Assembly (NCBI GenBank): GCA_001603275.1
Contig: LUYM01000012.1
Span: 1-64,000, forward strand
DNA length: 64,000 nucleotides
From: Actinomycetales bacterium Actino_02
Lineage (GTDB): Bacteria > Actinomycetota > Actinomycetes > Propionibacteriales > Propionibacteriaceae
Direction of reading: 5' to 3'
The notes below the pieces were generated by a model. The model was given only the letters and a program-made list of their open reading frames with translations. It did no database searches and was not told where the DNA came from. Positions 17,392-26,963 of the stretch are shown here, piece by piece; the stretch's first letter is position 1; each line of letters starts with the position of its first letter. Position numbers and translations under genes: made by a program.

Positions 17392-18900
17392 ATGTCCTCC
17401 ATCGCGATGGACCGCGGCGTGAACGATGCCACGTCACGCCGGGGACCGGACGTCATCGTCGCCAGCGGGGTGACGAAGCGTTACGGCAGCACTACGGCAC
17501 TGAACGGCGTAGACCTCGCCGTAAGCCGGGGGGAGATCCTCGGGCTCGTCGGCCATAACGGAGCCGGCAAGAGCACCCTCATGCGGATGTTCGCCGGACG
17601 AGAGTTGCCCGACGAGGGACGCGTGTCCTGGCACGGAGGCGACGGGCGCTGGGACGCGCGCGCCGCCGCCGCGGCCGGGGTGCGCATGGTCTACCAGGAG
17701 CTTGCGCTCTGCGCCGACCTCACGGTCGCCGAGAACGGAGCGCTCTCCGACCCCAGGCCGTCACGTGCAGGCTGGCGGGGAACAGCCGAGCGTCGGATCG
17801 GCGAGGTGCTCGATCGGGTGTTCCCGGGTCACGGCATCAGCGTCATCCAGCGCGTCGGCGAGCTGCCGATGGCTGAGCGGCAGATGGTGGAGATCGCCAG
17901 AGTGCTGTGCACCGATCGCCTCGGTCTCCTCATCCTCGACGAGCCGACCGAATCGCTCGGGGTCGATGCGACGCGTCAGCTGTACGTGCATCTGAAGACG
18001 CTCGTGGCCGAGGGCGTGAGCGTCCTGCTCATTTCGCACCGGATCCAGGAGGTGCTCCAGCACTGCGATCGGATCGCCGTCATGAAGGATGGCGCGGTCG
18101 TGGACATCGTCGGCGCGGACCGCGCCACGGAGTCGGCGCTGCTGGAGGCGATGGGTGGTGAGGTGCGAGCCGACGTCGGCACGCTGGCGCGCGCCAAGGT
18201 GCTTGCCGATGCTGCGCCGCAGACCGGTGCGACGGCGGAGATCATCGCCGAACTCCGAACCGGCGACGGTCCGGCGCTACGGGTCGGAGCGGGGGAGATC
18301 GTGGGTCTCGCCGGGCTCGCCGGCCAGGGGCAGGAGGACGTCCTGGCCCGGCTGTGGCAGGGCGGTCGCGGTGCTCGGGTGCCGAAGCGCCGGGCCTATG
18401 TGCCGGGTGACCGCCAGACGTCCGGGATTCTCCCGCTGTGGTGCGTGGCTGAGAACCTGACCATCTCGGCGCTGGGTGGCGTCTCGAAGCTGGGATTCCT
18501 CGACCTGCGAGCCAAGCGTGCGCTTGCTGCGCGATGGATCCAGGCACTGCGGGTGCGCGGCGAAGCCTCGACCCCGATCACGGCGCTTTCCGGCGGCAAC
18601 CAGCAGAAGGTGCTCATCGCTCGGGCCTTCGCCAGCGACGCCCGGCTGGTCCTACTCGACGACCCGTTCCGCGGCGTCGATGTCGCAACCAAGAGCGAGC
18701 TTTACGCATTGATGAAGGCCGAAGCTGCCGCCGGCCGCGCCATCGTCTGGTACTCGACAGAGAACCGCGAGATGGCGCACTGCGAGCGCGTCTACGTCTT
18801 CCGCTCCGGCCGGATCGTCTCGGAGCTGAGCGGAGCGACGAACACCGAGGAGCGCATCATCGCCGACTCCTTCGACCACGCCACGGGAGGATCACGATGA
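17392..18900 (+). CDS. sugar ABC transporter ATP-binding protein, RbsA/MglA type
   Basis: A 502-residue protein with two fused ATPase domains. The N-terminal domain has Walker A GHNGAGKST and Walker B LLILDEPTES, with a degenerate signature (LPMAERQ). The C-terminal domain lacks a Walker A lysine (GLAGLAGQGQED), as is usual in this family, but keeps signature LSGGNQQKV and LLDDPFRGVD. It energises uptake of the sugar or polyol bound by the lipoprotein encoded 30 bp upstream. Its stop overlaps the first permease start (ATGA). Confidence 0.95.
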   Translation: MSSIAMDRGVNDATSRRGPDVIVASGVTKRYGSTTALNGVDLAVSRGEILGLVGHNGAGKSTLMRMFAGRELPDEGRVSWHGGDGRWDARAAAAAGVRMVYQELALCADLTVAENGALSDPRPSRAGWRGTAERRIGEVLDRVFPGHGISVIQRVGELPMAERQMVEIARVLCTDRLGLLILDEPTESLGVDATRQLYVHLKTLVAEGVSVLLISHRIQEVLQHCDRIAVMKDGAVVDIVGADRATESALLEAMGGEVRADVGTLARAKVLADAAPQTGATAEIIAELRTGDGPALRVGAGEIVGLAGLAGQGQEDVLARLWQGGRGARVPKRRAYVPGDRQTSGILPLWCVAENLTISALGGVSKLGFLDLRAKRALAARWIQALRVRGEASTPITALSGGNQQKVLIARAFASDARLVLLDDPFRGVDVATKSELYALMKAEAAAGRAIVWYSTENREMAHCERVYVFRSGRIVSELSGATNTEERIIADSFDHATGGSR

Positions 18901-19886
18901 CCGCGCCAGCCGTCGCGTTGCGCACCTACACGGGGCGGACGAGCCTCGCCGAGCGGGCGAAGACCGCTGCTCGCCAGGGATCACCGGCGCTGCTGTCGCT
19001 GGCCGCGCTCCTCGCTATCTTCGCTGTTGCCGTCGCCAATCAGCCCGGCATCCTGAGCATCCCGGGGCTCACCCTCATGCTCATGTCAGCGGTGCCACTC
19101 GTCTTCGCCACCCAGGCCCAGATGCTCATCATGGCGGTGGGCGACATCGACCTCGGCATCGGCTACCTGGTCGGCCTAGTCACGGTCATCGCCGCGACGT
19201 TGCTCGATGCGCAGCCGCTGCTCGGCATCGGCCTGCTGGTCGGCATTGTCGGCGTCTACGCCCTCGTCGGTCTGCTCGTAGAGCGGCGCGGGGTGCCGTC
19301 GATCATCGTCACTCTCGGCATGTCGTTCGTCTGGCTCGGACTCGGCCTGCAGCTGCTGCCGACACCGGGAGGTGCCGCACCGGAGTGGCTCGCCGCGATC
19401 GGTAGCTGGCGCCCGACCTGGATCCCCGGCCCGCTGGTATTCGTCGTGCTGGCAACCGTCGTGGGCTGGTACCTCGCGCGGCACAGCCGGATCGGCATGC
19501 GAATGCGGGCACTCGGCTCCAGCGCACCGACCCTCAACAAGGCCGGGCGATCGCTGACGGCCACCCGGGTCATCGCTTTCGCGCTCGCCGCCGTCCTGGT
19601 GATTCTCGCCGGCCTGCTGTTGGCCGCACAGACCCGATCAGGGGACGTGAACTCGGCGACCAACTTCACGCTGACCACCATCGCCGCGGTCATCCTCGGC
19701 GGAGGCAACTTCTCCGGCGGCCGCGCGCTGCCGGTCGGCGCCACCTTCGGCGCCGTCACGCTCGGCTTCATCACCGTGCTGCTCAGTCTGGTGAACCTGT
19801 CGTCGAGCCTCCAGTCCGCAGCACAGGGCCTGATCGTGCTCGCCGTGCTCGCCGGACGCGTCATCACCGAGAGGTTCACCCGATGA
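18897..19886 (+). CDS. sugar ABC transporter permease (BPD_transp_2), first subunit
   Basis: A 329-residue polytopic membrane protein, with about nine hydrophobic segments, of the RbsC/LsrC family. The conserved cytoplasmic motif region reads AVILGGGNFSGGRALPVGAT near the C-terminus. The start ATG 18897 is 4-bp overlapped with the ATPase gene stop; the longer frame that begins upstream is out-of-frame read-through of the ATPase gene. It forms the membrane channel with the next gene product. Confidence 0.92.
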   Translation: MTAPAVALRTYTGRTSLAERAKTAARQGSPALLSLAALLAIFAVAVANQPGILSIPGLTLMLMSAVPLVFATQAQMLIMAVGDIDLGIGYLVGLVTVIAATLLDAQPLLGIGLLVGIVGVYALVGLLVERRGVPSIIVTLGMSFVWLGLGLQLLPTPGGAAPEWLAAIGSWRPTWIPGPLVFVVLATVVGWYLARHSRIGMRMRALGSSAPTLNKAGRSLTATRVIAFALAAVLVILAGLLLAAQTRSGDVNSATNFTLTTIAAVILGGGNFSGGRALPVGATFGAVTLGFITVLLSLVNLSSSLQSAAQGLIVLAVLAGRVITERFTR

Positions 19887-20929
19887 TCACCGCTCCTCAT
19901 CCCGTCCCCGAAGCCACCGTCGTTTCGGTGGAGCGTTCCCGCCCGCGCCTGGTCTGGCCGGCGTGGGGATGGTCACTGGTCGGCGTCCTGCTGATCTGGG
20001 GATTCATCATTGCAGTACGCCCAGGCGCTCCGTTCGACCCGCTCGCGCAGGCACTTTCGCTCGCACCTTTCTTGGTACTGGTCGCGCTGGGACAGATGCT
20101 CGTGATCACCCTGGGGCCCGGCAACATCGACGTGTCGGTCGGAACCATCATCTCGATGAGTTCCTACGTCTCGGTCGCGGTCAGTGTTGTGGCCGGCCCC
20201 GTCGCCGGTCTGGTTGCGGCGGTCGGGGTGGGGTTGGTCGCCGGGGCGGTGAGCGTCGTGGCCATCCTCCTGCTGCGCGTGCCGCCCATCATCGCCACCC
20301 TGGCGACCAGCCTCATCGTCAGCTCCGCCACCCTGCTTCTGTCCGATGCGAACCGCGCCGCGGCCGATGCCGGCCTGCGGGTCCTGGTCAACGCGAAGCT
20401 ACTCGGCGTCCCGGTGAGCGCACTCTTCGTGGCCGTCGTCACCGTGCTGATCGCGCTGATGTTCACCCGCACCCGGTTCGGTCTCTCGATCGTCGCGGTC
20501 GGCCAGAGCCTGCGCGCCGCTGAGCGGGCCGGCCTGCGAGTGAAGACCCTCACCGCGATCGCTTACCTGGTGTGCGCTGCATTCGCCGGTCTCGCCGGCG
20601 GCCTGCTTGCGGCGTTCATCTCGCCGAGCACCGTGCTCGGGACCTCCTACATGCTCGACTCCGTCGCCGTGGTCGTCATCGGCGGGACTCTCGTCTCCGG
20701 CGGACGCCCGGTGCCGGTCGGCACCTGGACCGGCGCGATGTTCTTCGTGCTGCTGTCGGGCCTGCTCAACCTCGTCGGCTGGCCGGTCGGTGCGCAGAAC
20801 ATCCTCAAGGGCCTGCTCGTCGTCACCGTCGTCCTCATCTCGACCGCGTCGACCGGCACCGGCCGATCGACCCTCGCACGACTCCGCGCCTCACTCAACC
20901 CACACAAGAAGGAGACCACCAATGGCTGA
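19883..20929 (+). CDS. sugar ABC transporter permease (BPD_transp_2), second subunit
   Basis: A 348-residue paralogue of the preceding permease, RbsC/LsrD-like. The N-terminus carries one hydrophobic segment ([16 protein letters not shown]), followed by the multi-helix core; the signature loop is [20 protein letters not shown]. Its ATG overlaps the previous stop (ATGA), and its own stop lies 8 bp inside the LsrF-like gene. Two permease genes in tandem are typical of LsrCD and related polyol/pentose importers. Confidence 0.92.
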   Translation: MITAPHPVPEATVVSVERSRPRLVWPAWGWSLVGVLLIWGFIIAVRPGAPFDPLAQALSLAPFLVLVALGQMLVITLGPGNIDVSVGTIISMSSYVSVAVSVVAGPVAGLVAAVGVGLVAGAVSVVAILLLRVPPIIATLATSLIVSSATLLLSDANRAAADAGLRVLVNAKLLGVPVSALFVAVVTVLIALMFTRTRFGLSIVAVGQSLRAAERAGLRVKTLTAIAYLVCAAFAGLAGGLLAAFISPSTVLGTSYMLDSVAVVVIGGTLVSGGRPVPVGTWTGAMFFVLLSGLLNLVGWPVGAQNILKGLLVVTVVLISTASTGTGRSTLARLRASLNPHKKETTNG

Positions 20930-21794
20930 CCTCGACGACCTCCGCGACGGCACCGACTTCGGAGGAGCCGACCCTGTGGCCACCGGCTTCCACCTCAAGG
21001 GCCTCGCCGGCCAGGACTGGGGCATGCGCGCTCGACTGTCGCGGATCTTCGACCCCCGCGACGGCAAGACGGTGATGCTGGCGTTCGACCATGGCTACTT
21101 CCAAGGCCCGACCTCCGGGCTTGAGCGCCTGGACCGCTCGATCCTGCCGCTCGTCCCGCAGGCCGACGCGCTGATGTGCACCCGGGGCGCCCTGCGCACC
21201 ACCATGCCGCCCACTTCGGGCAAGGGCGTCGTACTGCGCGCCTCCGGCGGCCCGAGCGTGCTCAGCGAGCTCTCGAACGAGGAACTCGCCATCTCCATCG
21301 ACGACGCCGTGCGCCTCGACGCCGCTGCGCTTGCCGTGCAGGTGTTCATCGGCGGAGAGAACGAGACGAAGTCGGTGAAGAACCTCACCACGCTGGTCGA
21401 TCAGGGCCAGGCGATGGGGATCCCGGTGCTCGCCGTGACGGCCGTCGGTCGGGACATGGTGCGCGACGCCCGCTACTTCCGCCTGGCCACCCGGATCACG
21501 GCCGAGCTGGGCGCCACCTTCGTCAAGACGTACTACATCGAGGACGGCTTCGAGACGGTGACCAGCGCCTGCCCGGTGCCGATCGTCATCGCCGGTGGCA
21601 AGAAGGTCGAGGAGCGCGAGGCGCTCCAGGTCGCCTACCGCGCCATCCAGGAGGGTGCAGCCGGGGTGGACATGGGCCGCAACGTGTTCCAGTCCGAGCA
21701 CCCCGCAGCGATGCTCGCGGCCGTGCGGGGCGTCGTGCACGACGGGCTCACCGCCGGCGAGGCCTATGCCCTCTTCGAGTCACATTCGCACTGA
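20922..21794 (+). CDS. LsrF-like class I aldolase/thiolase
   Basis: 290 residues from ATG 20922 (GAAGGAG upstream). The protein is strikingly close to Escherichia coli LsrF as I recall it: [58 protein letters not shown], and the Schiff-base lysine in [12 protein letters not shown]. It also has [14 protein letters not shown] and [14 protein letters not shown]. LsrF transfers an acetyl group from phospho-HPD to CoA in AI-2 breakdown. Here lsrG, lsrR and an LsrB receptor are absent and polyol-type enzymes follow, so it more likely cleaves a ketose phosphate. It overlaps the upstream permease gene by 8 bp. Confidence 0.88.
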   Translation: MADLDDLRDGTDFGGADPVATGFHLKGLAGQDWGMRARLSRIFDPRDGKTVMLAFDHGYFQGPTSGLERLDRSILPLVPQADALMCTRGALRTTMPPTSGKGVVLRASGGPSVLSELSNEELAISIDDAVRLDAAALAVQVFIGGENETKSVKNLTTLVDQGQAMGIPVLAVTAVGRDMVRDARYFRLATRITAELGATFVKTYYIEDGFETVTSACPVPIVIAGGKKVEEREALQVAYRAIQEGAAGVDMGRNVFQSEHPAAMLAAVRGVVHDGLTAGEAYALFESHSH

Positions 21795-21865
21795 CTCCGC
21801 AGCACCGGATCCCGCATCCGGCGCCTTTCACAGCTTCGACCATGAATCACATTGAAGGAACACCC

Positions 21866-23527
21866 ATGCCCGCTCTATCCAGCTACCACCCCGTAGTCGG
21901 GGCCGTCGACGTCGCAGTAGTCGGCGCCGGCATCAACGGACTCGCCATCGCGAGGGAGGCGGCACACCGGGGTCGCTCGGTCCTGCTGATCGATCAGGAC
22001 GACGTCGGCGCGCGCACCTCGGCCATCAGCACCCGTCTGATTCACGGTGGGCTGAAGTACCTGGAGCGGCTTGAGGTCCACCTGGTTCACGAGTCGATCC
22101 GCGAGCGGAACATCCTGCTGGAGCACGCGGGCCACCTCGTGCATCACTATCCGATGCTGATGCCGTTCGTGAAGACCAACAGCCGTCCGGGGTGGCTCCT
22201 CGCATGTGGGCTGATGACGTTCGAAGTGTTGTCACTGGGCAAGCCGCTGCCATGCTCACAGATTCTGTTCAGCAAGCAGGTGCGCCGTGAGTATCCGTCC
22301 GTGCTGGCTGGACGGCTGAAGTGGGGTGGAATCTTCCACGACGCGAACGTGCCGCTCACCGAGCGGCTGTGTGTGGAGCTCGCGATCGACGCCCAGGCGC
22401 ACGGCGCCACGATCCTGACCCACTCACGGGTCGAGTCTCTGGTGCGCACGGACGGACGGATCACCGGACTGCGCTATCGAGACCGGGTGACCGGCGAGCT
22501 TTCCAGCGTGGACGCCAAGATCGTGGTGAACGCCGCCGGGCCCTGGGTCGACGACATCCTCGACCTCGCCGGCTCGCATCCCCGGCAGATGGGCCCCACC
22601 AAGGGCAGCCATCTGGTCGTCGGGCCGTTCCCGGGGGCCCCGGACACCTGCATCTTCTTCGAGTCGCCGGACGACACCAGGCCGATGTTCATCCTGCCCT
22701 GGCAGGGCCGCTACATGATCGGCACCACCGACCTGCCGTACAACGGGTCACTGGACGAGATCGTGATCGACGACGACGAGATCGCCTACCTGCTGCGGGC
22801 CGTCAACGAGTTCGTCCCGGCAGCCAAGCTCACTCCCGACGACGTGCTGTGGTCCTACTCGGGCGTCCGTCCGCTGCCCTACGTGGCCGACCTTGACGAT
22901 CCGTCCAAGGTGAGCCGGGATCACGAGATCATCGTGCACGACGGTGATCGTCGCGGCCTGGTGACGGTCATCGGCGGCAAGCTCACGACGCATCGCGCGC
23001 TCGGAGAGCTCGTCGTCAAGCGTGTCGAGAAGGCACTCGGGAACCGGCCGGGTCCCTCACCCACGCGCACGGCGCAGTTCCCCGGCGCTCCCGAGGGTGA
23101 CTGGCTGGACTACAGGACCCGGTTCATCGGGGCGAGCTCCCTGGAGACAGCCGTGGCCACGAGGCTGGTCGACACCTACGGAACTCGTGCCGCAGCAGTC
23201 GAGGCCCTCGTGACCGCGGATCCGACCCTGGCCGAGGTCGTCGACCCCGAGACCGGTGCCATCGCGGCGGAGGCGATCCATGCAGTGTTCGACGAGGGGG
23301 CCTTCACTCTCGAAGACGTCGTGCTGCGCCGGATGACCGTGGGGTTGAACTCCGATGTCGGCCTCACCGCGGCGCCGGTGGTGGCGGACGTGCTCGTGTC
23401 GCACGGCGCCTGGACGCGTGAGTACGCCGACGCCGAGCTTGCTCGATACCGTGACGCTATGCGGCGGTTCATGCCGCGTGCGCTCAGGAGCAATGGCGCT
23501 GCCCGAGCTACAAAGGAGTCAGCGTGA
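21866..23527 (+). CDS. GlpD-family FAD-dependent polyol-phosphate dehydrogenase
   Basis: A flavoprotein of 553 residues related to glycerol-3-phosphate dehydrogenase GlpD and to erythritol-phosphate dehydrogenase EryB. The FAD-binding motif VVGAGINGLAIAREAAHRG lies at the N-terminus, the GlpD signature is RLIHGGLKYLERLE, and a second substrate/FAD region reads VTVIGGKLTTHRALGE. ATG 21866 is preceded at good spacing by GAAGGA; an ATG at 21842 is less well placed. The stop overlaps the kinase GTG (GTGA). In this operon it probably oxidises a kinase-made polyol phosphate to a ketose phosphate, passing electrons to the membrane quinone pool. Confidence 0.88.
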   Translation: MPALSSYHPVVGAVDVAVVGAGINGLAIAREAAHRGRSVLLIDQDDVGARTSAISTRLIHGGLKYLERLEVHLVHESIRERNILLEHAGHLVHHYPMLMPFVKTNSRPGWLLACGLMTFEVLSLGKPLPCSQILFSKQVRREYPSVLAGRLKWGGIFHDANVPLTERLCVELAIDAQAHGATILTHSRVESLVRTDGRITGLRYRDRVTGELSSVDAKIVVNAAGPWVDDILDLAGSHPRQMGPTKGSHLVVGPFPGAPDTCIFFESPDDTRPMFILPWQGRYMIGTTDLPYNGSLDEIVIDDDEIAYLLRAVNEFVPAAKLTPDDVLWSYSGVRPLPYVADLDDPSKVSRDHEIIVHDGDRRGLVTVIGGKLTTHRALGELVVKRVEKALGNRPGPSPTRTAQFPGAPEGDWLDYRTRFIGASSLETAVATRLVDTYGTRAAAVEALVTADPTLAEVVDPETGAIAAEAIHAVFDEGAFTLEDVVLRRMTVGLNSDVGLTAAPVVADVLVSHGAWTREYADAELARYRDAMRRFMPRALRSNGAARATKESA

Positions 23528-25023
23528 CGACGAAGCACTGCGTGATTGGGATCGATGTCGGCTCGACCGCGGCGAAGGCGGCCGCTTTCGACCAGTCCGG
23601 CGCCGAGATCCGCACGTTCTCCGCTCCCAATCCGCGGGTGGCCGTGTCGAGGGATCGCCAGGAGATCGACATGATCGCGCTCTGGGAGGTGGTCGCTACC
23701 GTGCTCGGCGGGCTGACCGCCTGGCTGCGTGAAGAGGGTTGGGACGTCCGCGGCGTCGGCGTGACCGGACATGGGAACGGCCTCTATCTCGTCGACGCAG
23801 ACCTCCATCCGGTGCGGGCAGCGTTTGCCTCAACCGACAGCCGCGCGGAGTCGATTGTCGCTGCGCTCGAGGCGGCGGAGGTCGAGCAGGTCCGCCGGGT
23901 GACCGGGTCGGTGCCGTGGGCTGCGCAACCGGGCGTGCTGCTGCGCTGGCTCCTCGACCACGAGCCGGAGTCGCTCCAGCGCGCGCGGTGGGCACTGACC
24001 TGCAAAGACTGGATCGTCACGTGCCTGACCGGAGTGGCGAGCGCCGACTACTCCGATGCCTCGGCCTGCGGCCTGGTGACCCTCGCTACCCGCGAGTATG
24101 AGCCGGCGGTGTTCGACCTGCTCGGCCTGCCGCGGGAGCTCATGCGACTGCAGCCGCCGCTGAACGAGTCGAACGCGGTGGTCGCTGCGGTCACCCTCGA
24201 GGCTGCACAGCGCAGTGGGCTGCCCGTCGGCACCCCGGTCGTGGCCGGCTGCATGGACTGCGTCGCCAGCCCGCTGGGAGCCGGAGCGGTGGCTCGCGGC
24301 GATGTCACGATCATCGTCGGAACATGGGCGATCAACTCTGTGGTGGTGCCGGTCGACGAGGAACCGCCGCACGTCACCTTGAATGCGCTGCTCCCCGATC
24401 CTGCGTTGATGCTCGCCCAGGAGGTGGCGCCGACGTCGGCTGCCAGCATCGAGTGGTACGCCTCGCTGATGTCGAGCGTTGCGCCGGAGCGGGTGACGCC
24501 GCGGCAGCTCCTCGAGGTCGCGGCCGATGCGCCCGCGGGCTCCGATGGGCTGCTGTTCCTGCCGTTCGTGCACGGTGCTCCCGAGCATCTCGGGGCGTCC
24601 GCGACCTTGGTGGGCGCGAAGGGTAGCCACGGGTACCGCGAGATTGCCCGAGCAGTGGCCGAGGGCATCACCCAGTACCACCGCGTGCAGGTCGAGAAGG
24701 TGCTGCGCAGCGGGGCGGACGTGTCGGACGCACCGTGGACGCTGGCCGGCGGCGGGGCGAAGAACCCGTTGTGGGCGCAGATGTTCGCCGACATCCTCGG
24801 GCATCCGGTGCGCCGCCAACTCGGCACCGAATTGGGGACCCGGGGGGTGGCCTCACTCGCCGCTCACGGCGCGGGATGGGACACCTCTGCCTGGCGGGAC
24901 GATCCCGATCTGACCCTCGTCGTTGAGCCGGGCGCCGACCGAGACACCTATCGGGCCCAAAGCGATCGCTTCGACCGGGTGCTCGCGGCGATGGCCGAGG
25001 TATGGACGGCGGCGGGACGATGA
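23524..25023 (+). CDS. FGGY-family carbohydrate kinase (LyxK/EryA-like)
   Basis: A 499-residue sugar/polyol kinase with the ASKHA fold. Phosphate loop 1 is GIDVGSTAAKAAAFD, the substrate region is GVTGHGNGLYLVD, and the C-terminal adenosine loop is TLAGGGAKNPLWAQM. The central stretch LAQEVAPTSAASIEWYASL resembles L-xylulose kinase (LyxK) and erythritol kinase (EryA) more than glycerol kinase. It starts GTG, overlapped with the GlpD-like gene, and its stop overlaps the next start (ATGA). It likely phosphorylates the imported polyol or ketose; the substrate is not predictable by eye. Confidence 0.9.
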   Translation: MTTKHCVIGIDVGSTAAKAAAFDQSGAEIRTFSAPNPRVAVSRDRQEIDMIALWEVVATVLGGLTAWLREEGWDVRGVGVTGHGNGLYLVDADLHPVRAAFASTDSRAESIVAALEAAEVEQVRRVTGSVPWAAQPGVLLRWLLDHEPESLQRARWALTCKDWIVTCLTGVASADYSDASACGLVTLATREYEPAVFDLLGLPRELMRLQPPLNESNAVVAAVTLEAAQRSGLPVGTPVVAGCMDCVASPLGAGAVARGDVTIIVGTWAINSVVVPVDEEPPHVTLNALLPDPALMLAQEVAPTSAASIEWYASLMSSVAPERVTPRQLLEVAADAPAGSDGLLFLPFVHGAPEHLGASATLVGAKGSHGYREIARAVAEGITQYHRVQVEKVLRSGADVSDAPWTLAGGGAKNPLWAQMFADILGHPVRRQLGTELGTRGVASLAAHGAGWDTSAWRDDPDLTLVVEPGADRDTYRAQSDRFDRVLAAMAEVWTAAGR

Positions 25024-26963
25024 CGCCACACATCAGTCGATACGGCCAGGCCGCCGGGTTCGCGCTCGACGAACTCACCCGGGTCTCGCACCGCCTCGGC
25101 GCGGACCCGTCCCTTGTGCTGCACGGTGGCGGGAACACCTCGATCAAGGTGACCGGCGTCGATGTGGCCGGCGAACCCGTCGAACTGATCTTCGTCAAGG
25201 GTTCTGGCTGGAACCTGGCGACCATCGAGCCGGCAGGGTTCGCTCCGCTGCGGTTGGAACGCCTGCTTCCGCTCCTGGAGCGCGAGCAGTTGGGCGACCA
25301 GACGATGGTCAACGAGCTGCGTCAGGCATCGCTGGACGCGACCGCACCGACCGCGTCGATCGAGGCTCTGCTCCACGCGCAACTCCCGGCGAAGGTGGCT
25401 TTGCACTCCCACGCCGACGCGATCGTCGCCCTCACTGATCAGCCCGACGCCGACGACCGGGTGCGGGAGGTGCTCGGCGAGGGTGTGGTCGTGCTGCCCT
25501 ATGTCATGCCCGGCTTCGAGCTTGCTCGGCTGGTGGCGGCCACCGACCTGGACGGCGCGGACGCCATCGTGTTGTCCAATCACGGGCTGTTCACCTTCGC
25601 CGACGATCCCGATGCGGCGTTGGCTCGTCATCTGGCGCTCGTCGAGCGTGCGGCGGCTGCGATCGGGCAGCCCGCCTGGGGTGACCCGGGCGAATCCGTC
25701 GAGCGGGCCGGTGATCCGCGCGCGCTGGCCGAGCTGCGCAAGGCGGTCTCAGTGGCGGCTGGACGACCCCTGCACCTGGGCCAGTCGTCCTCGTCGCGCG
25801 CTCTGCAGTTCGCCCGACGCGGCGAGCTGGACGCCCTGACCTCGCGCGGCACGGCGACTCCCGAGCACGCGATCTACACCAAGCGCAGTCCGCTGGTGGG
25901 ACGCGATGTCGCCGGATATGCGGCCGACTACCGGCGCTACGTCGATGCCCATCGGCACCGCGCGCCCGGTGCGATCACCGACATCGATCCGGCCCCACGG
26001 GTGATCCTCGATCCTGAGTTCGGATTGCTCACCGCCGGGCCCACGGTGTCGGCTCTCGGCGTCGCAGCCGACATTGCCCTGCACACGATGGACATCATCG
26101 ATGCCGCCGACCGCGTGGCGGGGTATCGGTCGCTGGACGAAGCCTCGACCTTCGACATCGAATACAGCCCGCTGGAGCAGGCCAAGTTGCACAAGGCCGC
26201 GCTACCGCAGCTCTCCGGTGAGGTGGCCGTGGTGACCGGCGCTGCCTCGGGCATCGGACGCGCGGTCGCGGCGGCACTCCTGGACAGCGGCGCGGCCGTT
26301 GTTGGGGTCGATCTTTCGGCGGACGTTGCGGCGACCTTTTCGGCGCCGGGCTGGCGAGGAGTCTCCGGCGACGCCGGCGATGCCGAGCTGTTGGGTCGGG
26401 CGTTCGAGCTTGCCGTCCGAGAGTTCGGCGGTGTCGACATCCTCGTCGTGGCTGCGGGGATTTTCCCGCCGAGCGCGCCGATCGCCGAACTCGACGACGC
26501 GGCCTGGGAGCGGGCCATGCGGATCAACGCGACCGCTGTGATGAAGGCGTTCCGGGCTGCCCATCCCTACCTTGCCCTCTCTCCGCGCGGGGGACGGGTG
26601 GTACTGGTCTCGACGAAGAACGTCGCGGCACCCGGGCCGGGCGCCGCCGCGTATTCGGCGAGCAAGACTGCGGCCGCACAGCTGGCGCGGGTCGCCGCAA
26701 TCGAGTGGGCCGGCGAGGGCATCCGGGTGAACCAAGTGGAGCCCGATGCCGTGTTCGACACGGCGATCTGGACCCCTGAGCTGCTTGCGAAGCGGGCGGC
26801 GCAGTACGGACTGACCGTCGAGGAGTACCGCTCGCGCAATCTGCTCCGTACGGAGGTCACCAGTGCAGCGGTGGCCGAGGCTGTGGTCGCCTTCTGCACA
26901 GGGCTCACGGCGACGACGGGTGCGCACCTGAGCGTCGATGGGGGCAATGATCGCGTCATCTGA
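25020..26963 (+). CDS. bifunctional class II aldolase / short-chain dehydrogenase (YuxG/RhaD-SDR type)
   Basis: A 647-residue fusion. Residues ~1-210 are a class II (zinc) aldolase/epimerase domain: LHGGGNTSIKV, FVKGSGWNL, metal ligands HSHAD and a distal LSNHGLF. A linker or insertion follows to ~395. The C-terminal SDR has VVTGAASGIGRAVAAAL, catalytic Tyr/Lys in YSASKTA, and a C-terminal SVDGGND. Members of this architecture cleave rhamnulose-1-phosphate and oxidise lactaldehyde. No rhamnose isomerase or kinase set is present, so I would not call it RhaD. It may process the ketose-1-phosphate and the aldehyde formed. Confidence 0.88.
   Translation: MTPHISRYGQAAGFALDELTRVSHRLGADPSLVLHGGGNTSIKVTGVDVAGEPVELIFVKGSGWNLATIEPAGFAPLRLERLLPLLEREQLGDQTMVNELRQASLDATAPTASIEALLHAQLPAKVALHSHADAIVALTDQPDADDRVREVLGEGVVVLPYVMPGFELARLVAATDLDGADAIVLSNHGLFTFADDPDAALARHLALVERAAAAIGQPAWGDPGESVERAGDPRALAELRKAVSVAAGRPLHLGQSSSSRALQFARRGELDALTSRGTATPEHAIYTKRSPLVGRDVAGYAADYRRYVDAHRHRAPGAITDIDPAPRVILDPEFGLLTAGPTVSALGVAADIALHTMDIIDAADRVAGYRSLDEASTFDIEYSPLEQAKLHKAALPQLSGEVAVVTGAASGIGRAVAAALLDSGAAVVGVDLSADVAATFSAPGWRGVSGDAGDAELLGRAFELAVREFGGVDILVVAAGIFPPSAPIAELDDAAWERAMRINATAVMKAFRAAHPYLALSPRGGRVVLVSTKNVAAPGPGAAAYSASKTAAAQLARVAAIEWAGEGIRVNQVEPDAVFDTAIWTPELLAKRAAQYGLTVEEYRSRNLLRTEVTSAAVAEAVVAFCTGLTATTGAHLSVDGGNDRVI

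Noticed and set aside
16264-21794. Calling the transporter an AI-2 (Lsr) system outright
   Set aside because: Only LsrF and the kinase class match; the binding protein does not look like LsrB, and lsrG/lsrR are absent while GlpD-like and aldolase/SDR genes are present.
25020-26963. Calling the aldolase/SDR fusion rhamnulose-1-phosphate aldolase (RhaD)
   Set aside because: No rhamnose isomerase or rhamnulokinase is adjacent; the architecture alone does not fix the substrate.
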